This document shows, piece after piece, positions 31,583-40,748 of a DNA stretch of 64,000 nucleotides. Source of the stretch: Arthrobacter sp. Leaf69 (GTDB lineage Bacteria > Actinomycetota > Actinomycetes > Actinomycetales > Micrococcaceae); assembly GCF_001422645.1 (NCBI RefSeq), contig NZ_LMLR01000014.1, positions 1-64,000 on the forward strand, read 5' to 3'. The notes beneath the pieces are model-generated. The model ran no database searches and was not told the DNA's origin. It worked only from the letters and a program-made list of their open reading frames with translations. The translations under genes were made by a program, and so were the position numbers. How positions within the stretch are numbered: position 1 is the stretch's first letter; the number at the start of each line of letters is the position of its first letter.

Positions 31583-32050
31583 ATGACGCCGGGACAACGG
31601 CTGCGGCAGCTGGCCAACGTACTGAATGCAACAACTCCACTGGGGTTGCTGCTGGCCGGCTGTGCGCGCACCCCGGTCCGCCGGGGGCCCCGGGGACTGC
31701 TGATTGCCACCGGCTACCGCTGGCGGCTCCCCTTCGCCGGCGCCTTTACGGTCGGCAATGTGGTGCTCTTCCGCGCCGGGCCGGAGGAAGCCCTGGCCAA
31801 CACCGTGTTGCTGGGGCACGAGGAGCGCCACTGCACCCAGTACGCCTGGTGCCTGGGCCTTCCCTTCCTGCCGCTGTATTTCCTCGCGGCGGGCTGGTCC
31901 CTGGCCCGGACCGGCAACCCCGGCTCCCGTAATTTCTTCGAACGTCGCGCCGGGCTGCGGGCCGGCGGCTACCCGGAGCCGGGCGCCCGGGTCCAGGCGG
32001 CAACCGCCGGCAGGACAGGCCCGGCGGCCCCCGAACGGAACGAGGCATAA
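31583..32050 (+). CDS. Unknown 155-residue protein with HEERH motif
   Basis: Not a family I can name. It has a zinc-peptidase-like HEERH at 79-83 in LLGHEERHCTQYAWCLG, reminiscent of the HExxH-x-x-Q of DUF4157-type or eCIS-associated proteins, and a hydrophobic segment directly behind (88-108) that could sit in a membrane. The motif and its flanking cysteines suggest metal binding. TAGCAT (31571-31576) is six bases before the ATG, so it may be leaderless. The stop is one base before the next gene, so the two probably form an operon. The tail (about 130-155) is disordered. Confidence 0.55.
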   Translation: MTPGQRLRQLANVLNATTPLGLLLAGCARTPVRRGPRGLLIATGYRWRLPFAGAFTVGNVVLFRAGPEEALANTVLLGHEERHCTQYAWCLGLPFLPLYFLAAGWSLARTGNPGSRNFFERRAGLRAGGYPEPGARVQAATAGRTGPAAPERNEA

Positions 32051-32051
32051 C

Positions 32052-32690
32052 ATGACAGAGAACCCCAGGACCATCTCGGTCACCGGATCCGGCAGCGCGG
32101 AAGCCGCGCCGGACCTGCTGACCCTCTCGATCGGCGTCGAGTGCCGCCGGGACGACGTCGGCACGGCGTACGGCGATGCCGGCCGCTCCGCCGCCGCCAT
32201 CACCGCGGCGCTCCGCGGACACGGCGTGGCGGACCCGGACATCACGACGTCGGGCCTCAACGTCCGCGCGGAGGTGAACTGGCAGGAGGGCCGGGGCCAG
32301 GTGGTCTCGGGCTACCTGGCGTCCAGCATGCTCAGTGTCCGGATCACGGACCTGCGAACAGCATCGGCAGTCATCGCGGCCGCGGTCGCGGCTGGCGGCA
32401 ACGATGTCCGGCTCAACGGGCTGGAACTCGGATTCGCCGATCCCGCCGCGGTCACCGCCCGGGCCCGCGAAGCCGCGTGGCAGGATGCCCTCACCACGGC
32501 CGGGCACTTCGCATCCCTCGCCGGAGCTTCACTGGGCAAGGTGGTGTCGATCGAGCAGCAGTCCGGCCACCCGGCGCCGATCCCCGTGGCGAAGATGCAG
32601 CGGGCCGTCGCGGTGGAATCGCTTACCGTGGAGGCAGGCGAGTCCAGCGTGAGCTCCACGGTCGGCGTTGTGTGGGAGTTGCTCGGCTGA
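32052..32690 (+). CDS. SIMPL-domain protein
   Basis: 212 residues of the SIMPL (DUF541) family. Opening ISVTGSGSAEAAPDLLTLSIGVE, then GLNVRAEVNWQEG and the fold's repeat of strand and helix. Other members are often exported, but I see no signal peptide here. Function is unclear; family members include the BP26 antigen and the mouse IRAK-binding protein. Starts one base after the preceding stop; coupled to the HEERH protein. Confidence 0.85.
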   Translation: MTENPRTISVTGSGSAEAAPDLLTLSIGVECRRDDVGTAYGDAGRSAAAITAALRGHGVADPDITTSGLNVRAEVNWQEGRGQVVSGYLASSMLSVRITDLRTASAVIAAAVAAGGNDVRLNGLELGFADPAAVTARAREAAWQDALTTAGHFASLAGASLGKVVSIEQQSGHPAPIPVAKMQRAVAVESLTVEAGESSVSSTVGVVWELLG

Positions 32691-32720
32691 GCCGGCGTGC
32701 GCGGGCAGGATGTGGCCCGG

Positions 32721-33362
32721 CTAGTGCGTCGCCCCGGCGGCGATCTTGAGGTCCGCAGTGGTCGCCAGGGTGGTGCGGACAACGACGGCGAGCGCCTCCG
32801 TCAGCTGCTCCAACGGTAGGGACGGATCCGTGCTCCCCGGCGGCAGCTGGCCCGGCTCGTAGGGAACATGGACAAAGCCTCCCCGGGTTCCGGGTCTGTG
32901 CCGCAGGGTGTGCATCAGCCCGTAGAAGACGTGATTGCAAACGTAGGTGCCCGCGGTCTGGGAAACCTCGGCCGGGATCCCCGAGGCCAGCAGGGCCGCG
33001 AGCGCCGCCTTCACCGGAAGGGTGCTGAAATAAGCTGCCGGTCCCCCGTCGACGACGGGCCGGTCCACGGGTGACTGGCCGGCGTTGTCCGGAATCCGTG
33101 CGTCGTCGCAGTTGATCGCGATCCGTTCCAGCGAGATCCGGGGCCGCCCGCCGGCCTGGCCCGCGCAGACCACAAGCTCCGGGCGGTACTGCTCCAGCGC
33201 TGCCTCCAGTACGCGGATCGCGTCCCCAAAGACGCAGGGAAGCTCCGCGGCCTGCGCGTCGAGCCCTTCGGCCCGGAGCAGGGCCGCGGCCTCCCGCGCG
33301 GCGGACCACGACGGGTTGGCGCTCTCGCCGCCGAACGGCTCGAATCCTGTGAGGAGAATCAT
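32721..33362 (-). CDS. pcp: Pyroglutamyl-peptidase I
   Basis: Cysteine peptidase removing N-terminal pyroglutamate from peptides; family C15. 213 residues. Catalytic triad: glutamate in LERIAIN, cysteine in GTYVCNHVFY, histidine in GFVHVPYEP. Opening ILLTGFEPFGGESANPSW is typical. Convergent with the SIMPL gene. The first residues form the buried N-terminal strand, so the ATG at 33362 is likely right. Confidence 0.96.
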   Translation of the reverse strand: MILLTGFEPFGGESANPSWSAAREAAALLRAEGLDAQAAELPCVFGDAIRVLEAALEQYRPELVVCAGQAGGRPRISLERIAINCDDARIPDNAGQSPVDRPVVDGGPAAYFSTLPVKAALAALLASGIPAEVSQTAGTYVCNHVFYGLMHTLRHRPGTRGGFVHVPYEPGQLPPGSTDPSLPLEQLTEALAVVVRTTLATTADLKIAAGATH

Positions 33363-33451
33363 CGCCCCAGCCTAGCAATGCAGCCCGACACCGTCTCCGG
33401 CCCTCCAGGCCGCGGCAGCGTCGGGGTGAGGTCCAGATACGGCGCGGGGCC

Positions 33452-33480
33452 TTGACTTAAATTCGAACATACATTCGAAT
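33452..33480 (+). promoter_or_regulatory. Promoter with LexA box, radical SAM gene
   Basis: TCGAACATACATTCGA at 33463-33478 differs by one base from the actinobacterial SOS consensus TCGAAC-N4-GTTCGA. It overlaps a promoter with -35 TTGACT (33452-33457) and -10-like TCGAAT (33475-33480), six bases before the start. LexA binding should therefore repress transcription. Confidence 0.7.
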
Positions 33481-33486
33481 AGAGCC

Positions 33487-34692
33487 ATGAGATGGGACGC
33501 ACAAGCACTGAAGCCGGCGCCCGAAGCCGGGGCCGCACGATCCGGGTCTCCCGGCGCGGCTGAAGACACCGCCCCCAGTGCCGGCGACGGGTCCCGGGCC
33601 GCTCCGGCCACCGATGCGCTGCTGCCCTTGATCGGTCTGGTGCGCTCCGTTTCCACCCCCGAGTTTGCCGGGGTCACTTTTCATGAGGTCACTGCCAAAT
33701 CGGTGCTCAACAAAGTGGTCGCCGGTTCGCGGATGCCGTTCGAGTGGACCATCAACCCTTACCGCGGCTGCAGCCACGCCTGTGTCTACTGCTTCGCCCG
33801 GAAGAGCCACACCTACCTCGACTTCGACGCCGGGCTGGACTTTGACAGCCAGGTGGTGGTGAAGATCAACGCCGCAGAGGTCCTGCGCCGGGAACTGGCC
33901 AAACCTTCCTGGGGGCGGCAGCACGTGGCACTGGGCACCAACACGGATCCCTACCAGCGGGCCGAGGGCCGCTACCGGCTGATGCCGGGCATCATCGGGG
34001 CGCTGGCCGATTCCGGCACTCCCCTGTCGATCCTGACCAAGGGCACCCTGCTGGCCCGGGACATTCCGCTGCTGAAGCATGCCGCAGCCCAGGTGCCCGT
34101 CGGCGTGGGCATCTCGCTGGCGATGACCGACGAGCGCCTCTCCGAAGCCGTGGAGCCCGGCACGCCCGGTCCGCGGGCACGCCTGAAACTGGTTACGCGG
34201 CTGCGGGAAGCCGGGCTGCCCTGCGGAGTCATGGCCATGCCCATCCTGCCGTGGCTCTCGGACAGCGACGAGGCCCTCGATTCCCTGTTCGGTTCCCTGG
34301 CCGCGGCGGGGGCGACCGGCGTGACGGCGAGCGCCCTCTACCTCAAACCGGGAACGCGGGAATGGTTTATGCAATGGATTGCCAGGGAACATCCCCGGCT
34401 CGCCGGCAAGTACCGGAGGTTGTACGGCACGGGGTCCTACGCCTCCAAGGAGTACCGGGACTGGCTCTCCGGCCGCATCCGGCACTTCAAGGCATTGCAC
34501 GGGTTCTCCGGCTCGCACGGTTTCAGCCACCGCAACGTCGACGGCGATCCCGACAGTAACGCTTCCGGCAGCATTGATCCCAGGGACGAAGAGGCCCAGT
34601 ACCCGGCCGGCAGCATCCCCGGTCCGGCCGCTCTCGCCGGCGCCCGGCACGGGAGCCACGCCGCGGAGGCGGCGCAGCCCACCCTGTTCTAA
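33487..34692 (+). CDS. Radical SAM protein, Rv2578c family
   Basis: 401 residues with a CX3CX2C iron-sulfur motif at C95, C99 and C102 (YRGCSHACVYC), a radical-SAM TIM barrel, and the family phrase KSVLNKVVAGSRMPFEWTINPYRG. The family is named after M. tuberculosis Rv2578c, which I recall as LexA-controlled; related proteins resemble spore photoproduct lyase-like repair enzymes, so DNA damage repair is plausible but unproven. An SOS box overlaps the promoter. The ATG is six bases after the -10, so the mRNA is probably leaderless. The C-terminal 50 residues are low-complexity. Confidence 0.85.
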   Translation: MRWDAQALKPAPEAGAARSGSPGAAEDTAPSAGDGSRAAPATDALLPLIGLVRSVSTPEFAGVTFHEVTAKSVLNKVVAGSRMPFEWTINPYRGCSHACVYCFARKSHTYLDFDAGLDFDSQVVVKINAAEVLRRELAKPSWGRQHVALGTNTDPYQRAEGRYRLMPGIIGALADSGTPLSILTKGTLLARDIPLLKHAAAQVPVGVGISLAMTDERLSEAVEPGTPGPRARLKLVTRLREAGLPCGVMAMPILPWLSDSDEALDSLFGSLAAAGATGVTASALYLKPGTREWFMQWIAREHPRLAGKYRRLYGTGSYASKEYRDWLSGRIRHFKALHGFSGSHGFSHRNVDGDPDSNASGSIDPRDEEAQYPAGSIPGPAALAGARHGSHAAEAAQPTLF

Positions 34693-36062
34693 AGGGCCTT
34701 CACGGCGCCCAGAACCCGGGTGAGTGAGTCCTTCGCGTCACCGAAGAGGAGCGTGGTCTTGGGATCAAACAGCAGCTCGTTCTCGATCCCGGCGAAACCC
34801 GGCCGCATGGAGCGTTTGAGGAACACCACCTGCCCCGCCTGGGCCACCTCCAGGATCGGCATCCCGTAGATGGGGGCACCGGGCGTGGACTTGGCCGCCG
34901 GATTGACAACATCGTTGGCGCCCACGACGAGCGCAATGTCGGTGTTCGGGAACTCCGGGTTGGCTTCCTCAAGTTCCTTCAGCGCCTCATAGGGTACATT
35001 CGCTTCCGCGAGGAGCACGTTCATGTGGCCCGGCATCCGGCCGGCCACCGGGTGGATGGCAAAGACCACCTCCACGCCGCGGGCCGCCAGCGCCGTGGCG
35101 AGCTCCGCGACTGTGTGCTGGCCCTGAGCGACGGCGAGCCCGTATCCGGGGACAATGACCACCCTTTGCGCATAGCCGAGCTGGACTGCGACGTCCTCGG
35201 GAGAGGCGGAACGGACCGGCCGGTCGCTCTGCGCAGTTGATCCCGCCGTCGAGCCGCCCCGGAAGGCGCCGAACATGATGCCCGTGACGCCGCGGCCCAT
35301 CGCGGACGCCATCACCTTGGTCAGGATGGTGCCGCTGGCCCCGACCAGCGTGCCGGCAACCAGCAGCAGCACATTGCCCAGCACAATGCCGGAGGCCGCG
35401 ACCGCCAGGCCGGTGAAGGCGTTCAGCAACGAGATCACGATTGGCACGTCGGCCCCGCCGACGGGCAGCACCAGCAGGAGTCCTGCCGCGAGGCCAAGCA
35501 CCAGCAGCGCCACGGCCCAGCCGGTTGAACCCGTGGCAACGACGAAGCCCGCGGCAGTGACGGCGCCGAACACCACGGCGCCCATCACCACCGGCATTCC
35601 GGGGAACAGCAGGGGGCGGGTGCTGATCAGCTCCTGCAGCTTGCCCACCGTCACGGCCGAGCCGGCGAAGGACACCGCGCCGACCAGCATCGTGAAGACC
35701 ACGGCCAGCCTTACCCAGGGGTCCTCGCTGTGGCCCAGCTCCAGTACCGCCACCAGGGCAGCCGCGCCGCCGCCGACGCCGTTGAAGAGGGCCACCAGCT
35801 GTGGCATCTGGGTCATGTGCACCCGGCGGGCCACCGGGACGGCCAGAGCGGAGCCGACTGCGATTGCGCCGAGGATCAGCGGGATGTTCTCCAGTTTCGC
35901 GGACAGGAACACCGTGACCACGGCGACGAGGGCGCCGGCCGCACCGATGGCGTTGCCCCGCCTGGCGGTCCGCGGAGAGCTCAGGCCTTTTAGCGCGAGG
36001 ATGAAGCAGACTGCGGCCACCAGGTAGAAGAGCGAAGTCCACCCCGGGCCGAGGACGCTCAC
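34689..36062 (-). CDS. pntB: NAD(P) transhydrogenase subunit beta
   Basis: Proton-translocating transhydrogenase moving hydride from NADH to NADP+. 457 residues: about eight membrane helices (1-270), then the soluble NADP(H)-binding domain III (about 285-457) with VIVPGYGLAVAQGQH and GANDVVNPAA. GTG start at 36062 overlaps the pntA-part 2 stop. Gives the cell NADPH, useful next to the many reductive steps of amino acid synthesis. Last gene of a three-gene unit; convergent with the radical SAM gene, the two reading frames overlapping by four bases. Confidence 0.96.
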   Translation of the reverse strand: MSVLGPGWTSLFYLVAAVCFILALKGLSSPRTARRGNAIGAAGALVAVVTVFLSAKLENIPLILGAIAVGSALAVPVARRVHMTQMPQLVALFNGVGGGAAALVAVLELGHSEDPWVRLAVVFTMLVGAVSFAGSAVTVGKLQELISTRPLLFPGMPVVMGAVVFGAVTAAGFVVATGSTGWAVALLVLGLAAGLLLVLPVGGADVPIVISLLNAFTGLAVAASGIVLGNVLLLVAGTLVGASGTILTKVMASAMGRGVTGIMFGAFRGGSTAGSTAQSDRPVRSASPEDVAVQLGYAQRVVIVPGYGLAVAQGQHTVAELATALAARGVEVVFAIHPVAGRMPGHMNVLLAEANVPYEALKELEEANPEFPNTDIALVVGANDVVNPAAKSTPGAPIYGMPILEVAQAGQVVFLKRSMRPGFAGIENELLFDPKTTLLFGDAKDSLTRVLGAVKAL

Positions 36063-36379
36063 GCGCCGTCCTCCCCCGCGCCGGCACGGGGCCGGGCAGG
36101 TTTCCGGCCGCCAAACATCTCCAGCATCCGGTCCGTGACGACGAATCCGCCGACCAGGTTGGCGGTCGCCAGGACCACGGCGATGAGGGCGATGGTCAGC
36201 AGCCACGGGTCACTGGCCTGGCCGGCCACGATGATGGCGCCCACCAGGATGATGCCGTGGATGGCGTTGGCGCCGGACATCAGCGGCGTGTGCAGCTTGC
36301 TGGTCACCTTGGAGACCACCTCGAACCCGACAAACACGGAGAGCACCACCACCGTCAGCAGCGTGATCGGATCCATCAT
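36059..36379 (-). CDS. pntAb: NAD(P) transhydrogenase subunit alpha, part 2
   Basis: 106 residues with three membrane helices (PITLLTVVVLSVFVGFEVV; GANAIHGIILVGAIIVAG; ALIAVVLATANLVGGFVV): the membrane half of PntA, encoded separately as in Rhodospirillum and mycobacteria. ATG at 36379 overlaps the stop of part 1 (ATGA). Confidence 0.95.
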   Translation of the reverse strand: MMDPITLLTVVVLSVFVGFEVVSKVTSKLHTPLMSGANAIHGIILVGAIIVAGQASDPWLLTIALIAVVLATANLVGGFVVTDRMLEMFGGRKPARPRAGAGEDGA

Positions 36380-37533
36380 GGCAGGGCCTCCAGTGCCTCG
36401 GCGGTGGCGGCATGGACGACGCATCCGCCGTGGGTCAGGCAGGCACCCGCAATGACGTCGTCATCGAAGTCCGGGACAACCTTGCCGTCGGCGGTCATCA
36501 GTGCCAGCAGGTTCGCGACGTTTTTGGCAAAGAGCCGGGAGGCATCAGAGGGCATCGCCGAGGCGGCGTCCTGCAGGCCCACCAAGGTCACGGAACCGCC
36601 TTCCACCGGGATCTGGAGATCCCGCCCCGCGATGACTCCCTCGACGTTTCCGCCGGATTCCGCGGCGAGGTCGACGACGACCGACCCGGGCCGCATCCCG
36701 GCGACCATCTCCGCGGTCACCAGCAACGGGGCGGCGCGGCCGGGGACGGCCGCCGTCGTGATGAGGACATCCGCCGCCGCGACGTGCGGGGCCAGCAGGG
36801 CGCGCTGGCGTTTGGCCCGGTCCTGGCCGAGCTCACGGGCGTAGCCGCCGGCGCCCTCCGCGGCGGCGTCCGCCGTTCTGGTGTCAAGGTCCAGATCGAT
36901 GAATGTGCCGCCCATCGAGGCGACCTCGTCGGCGGATGCTGCCCTGATGTCGTTGGCGGAGACCCGCGCTCCCAGGCGTTTCGCCGTGCCGATCGCTTGA
37001 AGCCCGGCGACGCCGGCCCCCAGCACCAGCACCCGGGCGGGCGGGATGGTGCCGGCGGCCGTCATGTAGAGCGGGAAAAACCTCGGGTAGCGCAGCGCAG
37101 CCTCCAGGACGGCGCGGTAGCCGGAGACCAGCGACTGGGAACTGAGCGCGTCCATGGACTGGGCCCGGGAGATCCGGGGTACGAGTTCCAGCGCGAACGA
37201 GGTCACATGGGCGGCGGCGAGGGCGCCCACGCTGGGCAGTTCCGACGCCGGAGAGGCGAATCCGATCGTGACGGTGCCGGGCCTGAGTCGCGCGGCGGCC
37301 TCCGGTTCGAGCGGCCGGACGTGCAGCAGGACATCTAGTGTTTCGGCGGGCAGCTCAGCAACGATAGACGCTCCGGCCGCCGCGAAGGCGGCGTCCCCGT
37401 ACCCGGCGGCTGCGCCGGCGTTGCTCTGAACAGCCACGTCCAGCCCCAGTGCCGTGAGTTGCTGCACCGTCTCAGGCGTGGCAGCGACCCTTCGCTCCCC
37501 TGCGCGCTGTTCCCGCCTGACACCGACCTGCAC
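36376..37533 (-). CDS. pntAa: NAD(P) transhydrogenase subunit alpha, part 1
   Basis: 385-residue soluble NAD(H)-binding domain I. AlaDH/PNT family: N-terminal VGVRREQRAGERRVAATP, Rossmann VLVLGAGVAGLQAIGTAKRLGA, and the RQD-loop-like region with LITTAAVPGRAAP. GTG at 37533 with a strong GAGGAG. The PntAa/PntAb split occurs by simple gene fission with overlapping reading frames. Confidence 0.96.
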   Translation of the reverse strand: MQVGVRREQRAGERRVAATPETVQQLTALGLDVAVQSNAGAAAGYGDAAFAAAGASIVAELPAETLDVLLHVRPLEPEAAARLRPGTVTIGFASPASELPSVGALAAAHVTSFALELVPRISRAQSMDALSSQSLVSGYRAVLEAALRYPRFFPLYMTAAGTIPPARVLVLGAGVAGLQAIGTAKRLGARVSANDIRAASADEVASMGGTFIDLDLDTRTADAAAEGAGGYARELGQDRAKRQRALLAPHVAAADVLITTAAVPGRAAPLLVTAEMVAGMRPGSVVVDLAAESGGNVEGVIAGRDLQIPVEGGSVTLVGLQDAASAMPSDASRLFAKNVANLLALMTADGKVVPDFDDDVIAGACLTHGGCVVHAATAEALEALP

Positions 37534-37619
37534 GGGTTGCTCCTCTCGATTCGCTTCAGCGTAGTCACATGCTTCACGCTTTGGCGAGAGGTGTGGCCGC
37601 GGCGGGCCGGTTCAGCGGT

Positions 37620-38075
37620 TCAGAGAGCGGATACTGCCGTTGAATCCGATACCTGAAGCCTGTCCAGCAACGCCTCGACAATGGGCAGGTCGGCCGGGAT
37701 CCACGGCAGGCCGATCACCTCGGCGCGGTTCCGGAGGTTGATCCAGCGCAGTTCGTCGTGGTCCTGCAGGGGACGCGGATCGCCGTCAAGGAGTTCGGCA
37801 AACCACACGCGCATCGTGGCCCGCTCGTTGAGCGGCCAGCCGCCGGCGGACCCGTTGACCAGTTCCGCGCCCAGCCTGACGCTCACGCCCAGCTCTTCGA
37901 GCAGCTCACGGTGCAGGGCCTGCTCGCCAGTTTCGCCGGACTCCACTTTTCCGCCGGGGAACTCCCACATTCCGGCGAATTGCGGGGGCGCCGTCCGCCG
38001 CGCCACGAGCAGCCGGCAGGGTTCGGCAAGGGAGTCCAGTACGGCGCCGCCGACGACGCCAATGAGTCCAGTCAC
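37620..38075 (-). CDS. Nudix hydrolase, MutT/NudG type
   Basis: 151 residues with a full Nudix box from GGKVESGET to REL-LEELGV (about 41-63). The FAGMWEFPGGKVE context is typical of MutT-type (deoxy)nucleotide pyrophosphohydrolases that remove oxidised or modified nucleotides. TAGACT (38083-38088) lies 7 bases before the GTG start and there is no ribosome site, so it is probably leaderless. Divergent from the MFS gene. Confidence 0.9.
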   Translation of the reverse strand: MTGLIGVVGGAVLDSLAEPCRLLVARRTAPPQFAGMWEFPGGKVESGETGEQALHRELLEELGVSVRLGAELVNGSAGGWPLNERATMRVWFAELLDGDPRPLQDHDELRWINLRNRAEVIGLPWIPADLPIVEALLDRLQVSDSTAVSAL

Positions 38076-38220
38076 GCGTCCAAGTCTAGGGGCGCCCCCG
38101 GCTTAGGGGAGAATGGAAGAAGCCGCCGTCCTGAGTACCCGGAATATCGAGCGCGCCCGCCCCGTTGCACGAACCAGCCCACACATCAGATTTAACTTGC
38201 CGCATTCTCCTGGCTTCTGC

Positions 38221-38234
38221 CGGGAACGTTCCCG
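38221..38234. promoter_or_regulatory. Perfect palindrome before the MFS gene
   Basis: CGGGAACGTTCCCG, a 14-base perfect palindrome, 12 bases upstream of the ATG. Such sites often bind TetR- or MarR-type repressors; no regulator gene is adjacent. Confidence 0.35.
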
Positions 38235-38246
38235 AAAAGCAGACGA

Positions 38247-39455
38247 ATGACAACCACCACACAAGCCCCGGCGGCGCCCAAAACCGGCACCCGCCATCTT
38301 GCCCTCGCCATCCTTGCCCTCGCCATGGGTGGATTCGGCATCGGCACCACGGAATTCACCATGATGGGCCTGCTCAAGGAGGTGGAGCTGGGGCTCAACA
38401 TCAGCACGCCGGAGGCCGGCCATCTGATCTCCGCCTATGCGCTCGGCGTCGTGATTGGAGCTCCGCTGCTTGCCGCCGTCGGCGCCAAAATGCCGCGGAA
38501 GCACCTGGCCCTCGGGCTCATGCTGTTCTTCAGCATCGCGAACCTGGCATCCTTCATCGCCCCGGATTACGGCACCATGCTGGTCTCCCGTTTCGCCGCC
38601 GGACTGCCGCACGGGGCCTTCTTCGGCGTCGCGGCTGTGATCGCGGCGTCACTGGTCGCTCCGACCAAGCGCGGCTGGGCCATTTCGATGGTCATGGCGG
38701 GACTGACGGTCTCCAATGTCATCGGCGTTCCCTTTGGCACCTGGCTGGGCCAGACGTACGGCTGGCGGCTGCTCTTCCTGCTGGTGGGCGTGATCGGCAT
38801 CCTCACCCTGGTGATGCTCTGGAAGTTCGTCCCGTTCCAGAAGCCGCATGCCGATGCGAGTTTCCGCCGCGAACTCGGCGCCCTCAAGCGGCTCCAGGTC
38901 TGGCTGGCGATCCTGATCGGCATCGTCGGCTTCGGCGGCTTCTTCGCCACCTACACTTACATTGCCCACACCATGACGTCCGTGGCCGGCATTCCCGCCG
39001 CCTGGCTGCCCCTGGTTGTCGCGCTCTACGGGCTGGGCATGGTGGCGGGAAATATCGTCGGCGGCCGGATCGCGGACAAGTCCGTGATGGGAACCATCTA
39101 CTGGGTGCTGCCGGGCATCGCCGTGGCCCTTGTGGTCTACGCCGTGGCCGTGCACTGGCCGTGGTCCGCCTACGTGATGGTCTTCGTCGTCGGCGGCGCC
39201 GGTTCACTGCTGGTCCCGGCGCTGCAGACCCGGCTGCTGGATGCGTCCCCCGATGCGCCCTCGCTGGCCTCTTCCCTCAACCACGCCGCCCTCAACGTCG
39301 CCAACGCGTTGGGAGCCTTCCTCGGCGGTCTCGTGATCGCCTGGGGCTGGGGCTACGTCGCACCCGCCCTCGTCGGCGCCGTGCTGGCCGTTCTGGGCCT
39401 CGGAGTCGCCGTGATCAGCGGGCTCGTGGAACGCAGGAGGCCGCTGGTCCGGTAG
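38247..39455 (+). CDS. MFS transporter, DHA1 (AraJ/PbuE-like)
   Basis: 402 residues with twelve predicted membrane helices. Family signs: FGIGTTEFTMMGLL (first helix), AYALGVVIGAPLLAAVG, and SRFAAGLPHGAFFGVAA. Closest in pattern to AraJ, PbuE and Cmx-type exporters of sugars, purines or chloramphenicol, so substrate is open. No clear ribosome site; a palindrome sits just in front. Monocistronic. Confidence 0.88.
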   Translation: MTTTTQAPAAPKTGTRHLALAILALAMGGFGIGTTEFTMMGLLKEVELGLNISTPEAGHLISAYALGVVIGAPLLAAVGAKMPRKHLALGLMLFFSIANLASFIAPDYGTMLVSRFAAGLPHGAFFGVAAVIAASLVAPTKRGWAISMVMAGLTVSNVIGVPFGTWLGQTYGWRLLFLLVGVIGILTLVMLWKFVPFQKPHADASFRRELGALKRLQVWLAILIGIVGFGGFFATYTYIAHTMTSVAGIPAAWLPLVVALYGLGMVAGNIVGGRIADKSVMGTIYWVLPGIAVALVVYAVAVHWPWSAYVMVFVVGGAGSLLVPALQTRLLDASPDAPSLASSLNHAALNVANALGAFLGGLVIAWGWGYVAPALVGAVLAVLGLGVAVISGLVERRRPLVR

Positions 39456-39520
39456 CCGCAGTGCGGCTGCCGGGCCGGCGGCCCCTTCCGAGCTGATGTC
39501 GCCCTAACAGCGGGCCCCGG

Positions 39521-40441
39521 TTACAGGGTGGTGACGCGCTGCACGTCCGGTTCCAGGTAGATGACCCGGGCGATCGGCACTGCCTCGCGGATCCGGGTCT
39601 CGGCGTCGTCGATCGCCTTGGCGATGTCCTGGCCGGTATCCGAGCGGCCGACGCTGATCTTAGCCGCGACCAGCAGCTCTTCCGGGCCTAGGTGCAGGGT
39701 CTTGAGGTGGATGATCGAGGTGCCATCGGATTCGATGGCGGTCCGGATCTTGACGACGTCGTCCTTCGTTGCCGACTCGCCGAGCAGCAAAGACTTCGTT
39801 TCCACGGCCAGCACGGCGGCGATCGCCACGAGCAGGAAACCGATCATCGCGGTGCCTAGGGCGTCCCAGATGCCGTTCCCGGTAATGAGCGTCAGGCTCA
39901 CCCCGAAGAGTGCGAAGGCCAGGCCCACAAGCGCACCGAAGTCCTCGAGGAGGATGACCGGCAGCTCCGGCTGCTTGGCGCTGCGGACGAACTTGACCCA
40001 GCCCTGTTTGCCGCGGACGTGGTTGGATTCGATGATCGCGGTCCGGAACGAGAAGGACTCGGCCAGGATGGCGCCGACGAGGACGGCGAGCGGAACCCAC
40101 CAGAACGCGCCTTCGATGGCGTGCGGGTGCTGGAACTTTTCCCATGCTTCATACAGGGCGAAGAGGCCGCCGACGCTGAACAGCACGATCGAGACGATGA
40201 AGGCGTAGATGTAGCGCTCGCGTCCGTAGCCGAAGGGGTGCTCCGGGCTCGCCGCCCGTTGTGCGCGTTTGCCGCCCACGAGCAGGAGGATCTGGTTGCC
40301 GGAGTCGGCCAGCGAGTGGATCGCCTCGGCCAGCATTGATGAGGAAAACGTCAGGAAATACGCGACGAATTTCAGGACGGCGATGGTCAGGTTGGCAGCA
40401 AGCGCCGCAACAATCGCCGTGGTACCGCCATTTGCAGCCAA
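39521..40441 (-). CDS. Cation diffusion facilitator transporter
   Basis: 306 residues. Metal-site motif AEAIHSLADSGNQ in helix 2 and further helices to about 205, then a cytoplasmic domain (about 215-306). The metal-site pattern, with aspartate and histidine in helix 2, suits zinc or related divalent cations. AAGGAG lies upstream. Likely proton-coupled export. Resembles the YdfM/YdbO-type CDF proteins of other Gram-positives. Confidence 0.9.
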   Translation of the reverse strand: MAANGGTTAIVAALAANLTIAVLKFVAYFLTFSSSMLAEAIHSLADSGNQILLLVGGKRAQRAASPEHPFGYGRERYIYAFIVSIVLFSVGGLFALYEAWEKFQHPHAIEGAFWWVPLAVLVGAILAESFSFRTAIIESNHVRGKQGWVKFVRSAKQPELPVILLEDFGALVGLAFALFGVSLTLITGNGIWDALGTAMIGFLLVAIAAVLAVETKSLLLGESATKDDVVKIRTAIESDGTSIIHLKTLHLGPEELLVAAKISVGRSDTGQDIAKAIDDAETRIREAVPIARVIYLEPDVQRVTTL

Positions 40442-40748
40442 GAGAGCTTCTCCTTAGGGGTTTCGACCGGGGTGGTGGACTCCGGCCGCCGCCTGCGCCC
40501 ACAAGAAATACCGTACCCGTTGTAGCCCCGGCCAAGCACCGCAGCCAGGCGTGCGGCCCGCAGTGCTGCCGCGGTGTTGCCCGCAGCGGACACCCGCGCT
40601 GCGGCGGCCCGTTTGGCCCGCGACACCGCAGGTCATCGTGCAGGTAACGATTGGGGGTAATCCTGCTGACAAGCAAACCGGCCTATGTTAGCTTGAAGCC
40701 ATAATCGGAATTCACTATTTGGATGCCGACGAATATGTAGGAGGAGTA
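40442..40748 (+). promoter_or_regulatory. Divergent promoter region between CDF and GlsB-like genes
   Basis: About 300 bases without a gene. It is GC-rich and featureless at the left. At the right a promoter for the stress gene is visible: -35 CTGACA (40666-40671), 17 bases, -10 TAGCTT (40689-40694), then an AT-richer leader of about 50 bases ending in GGAGGAG. Short open frames on the minus strand have no ribosome site and look fortuitous. Confidence 0.5.
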
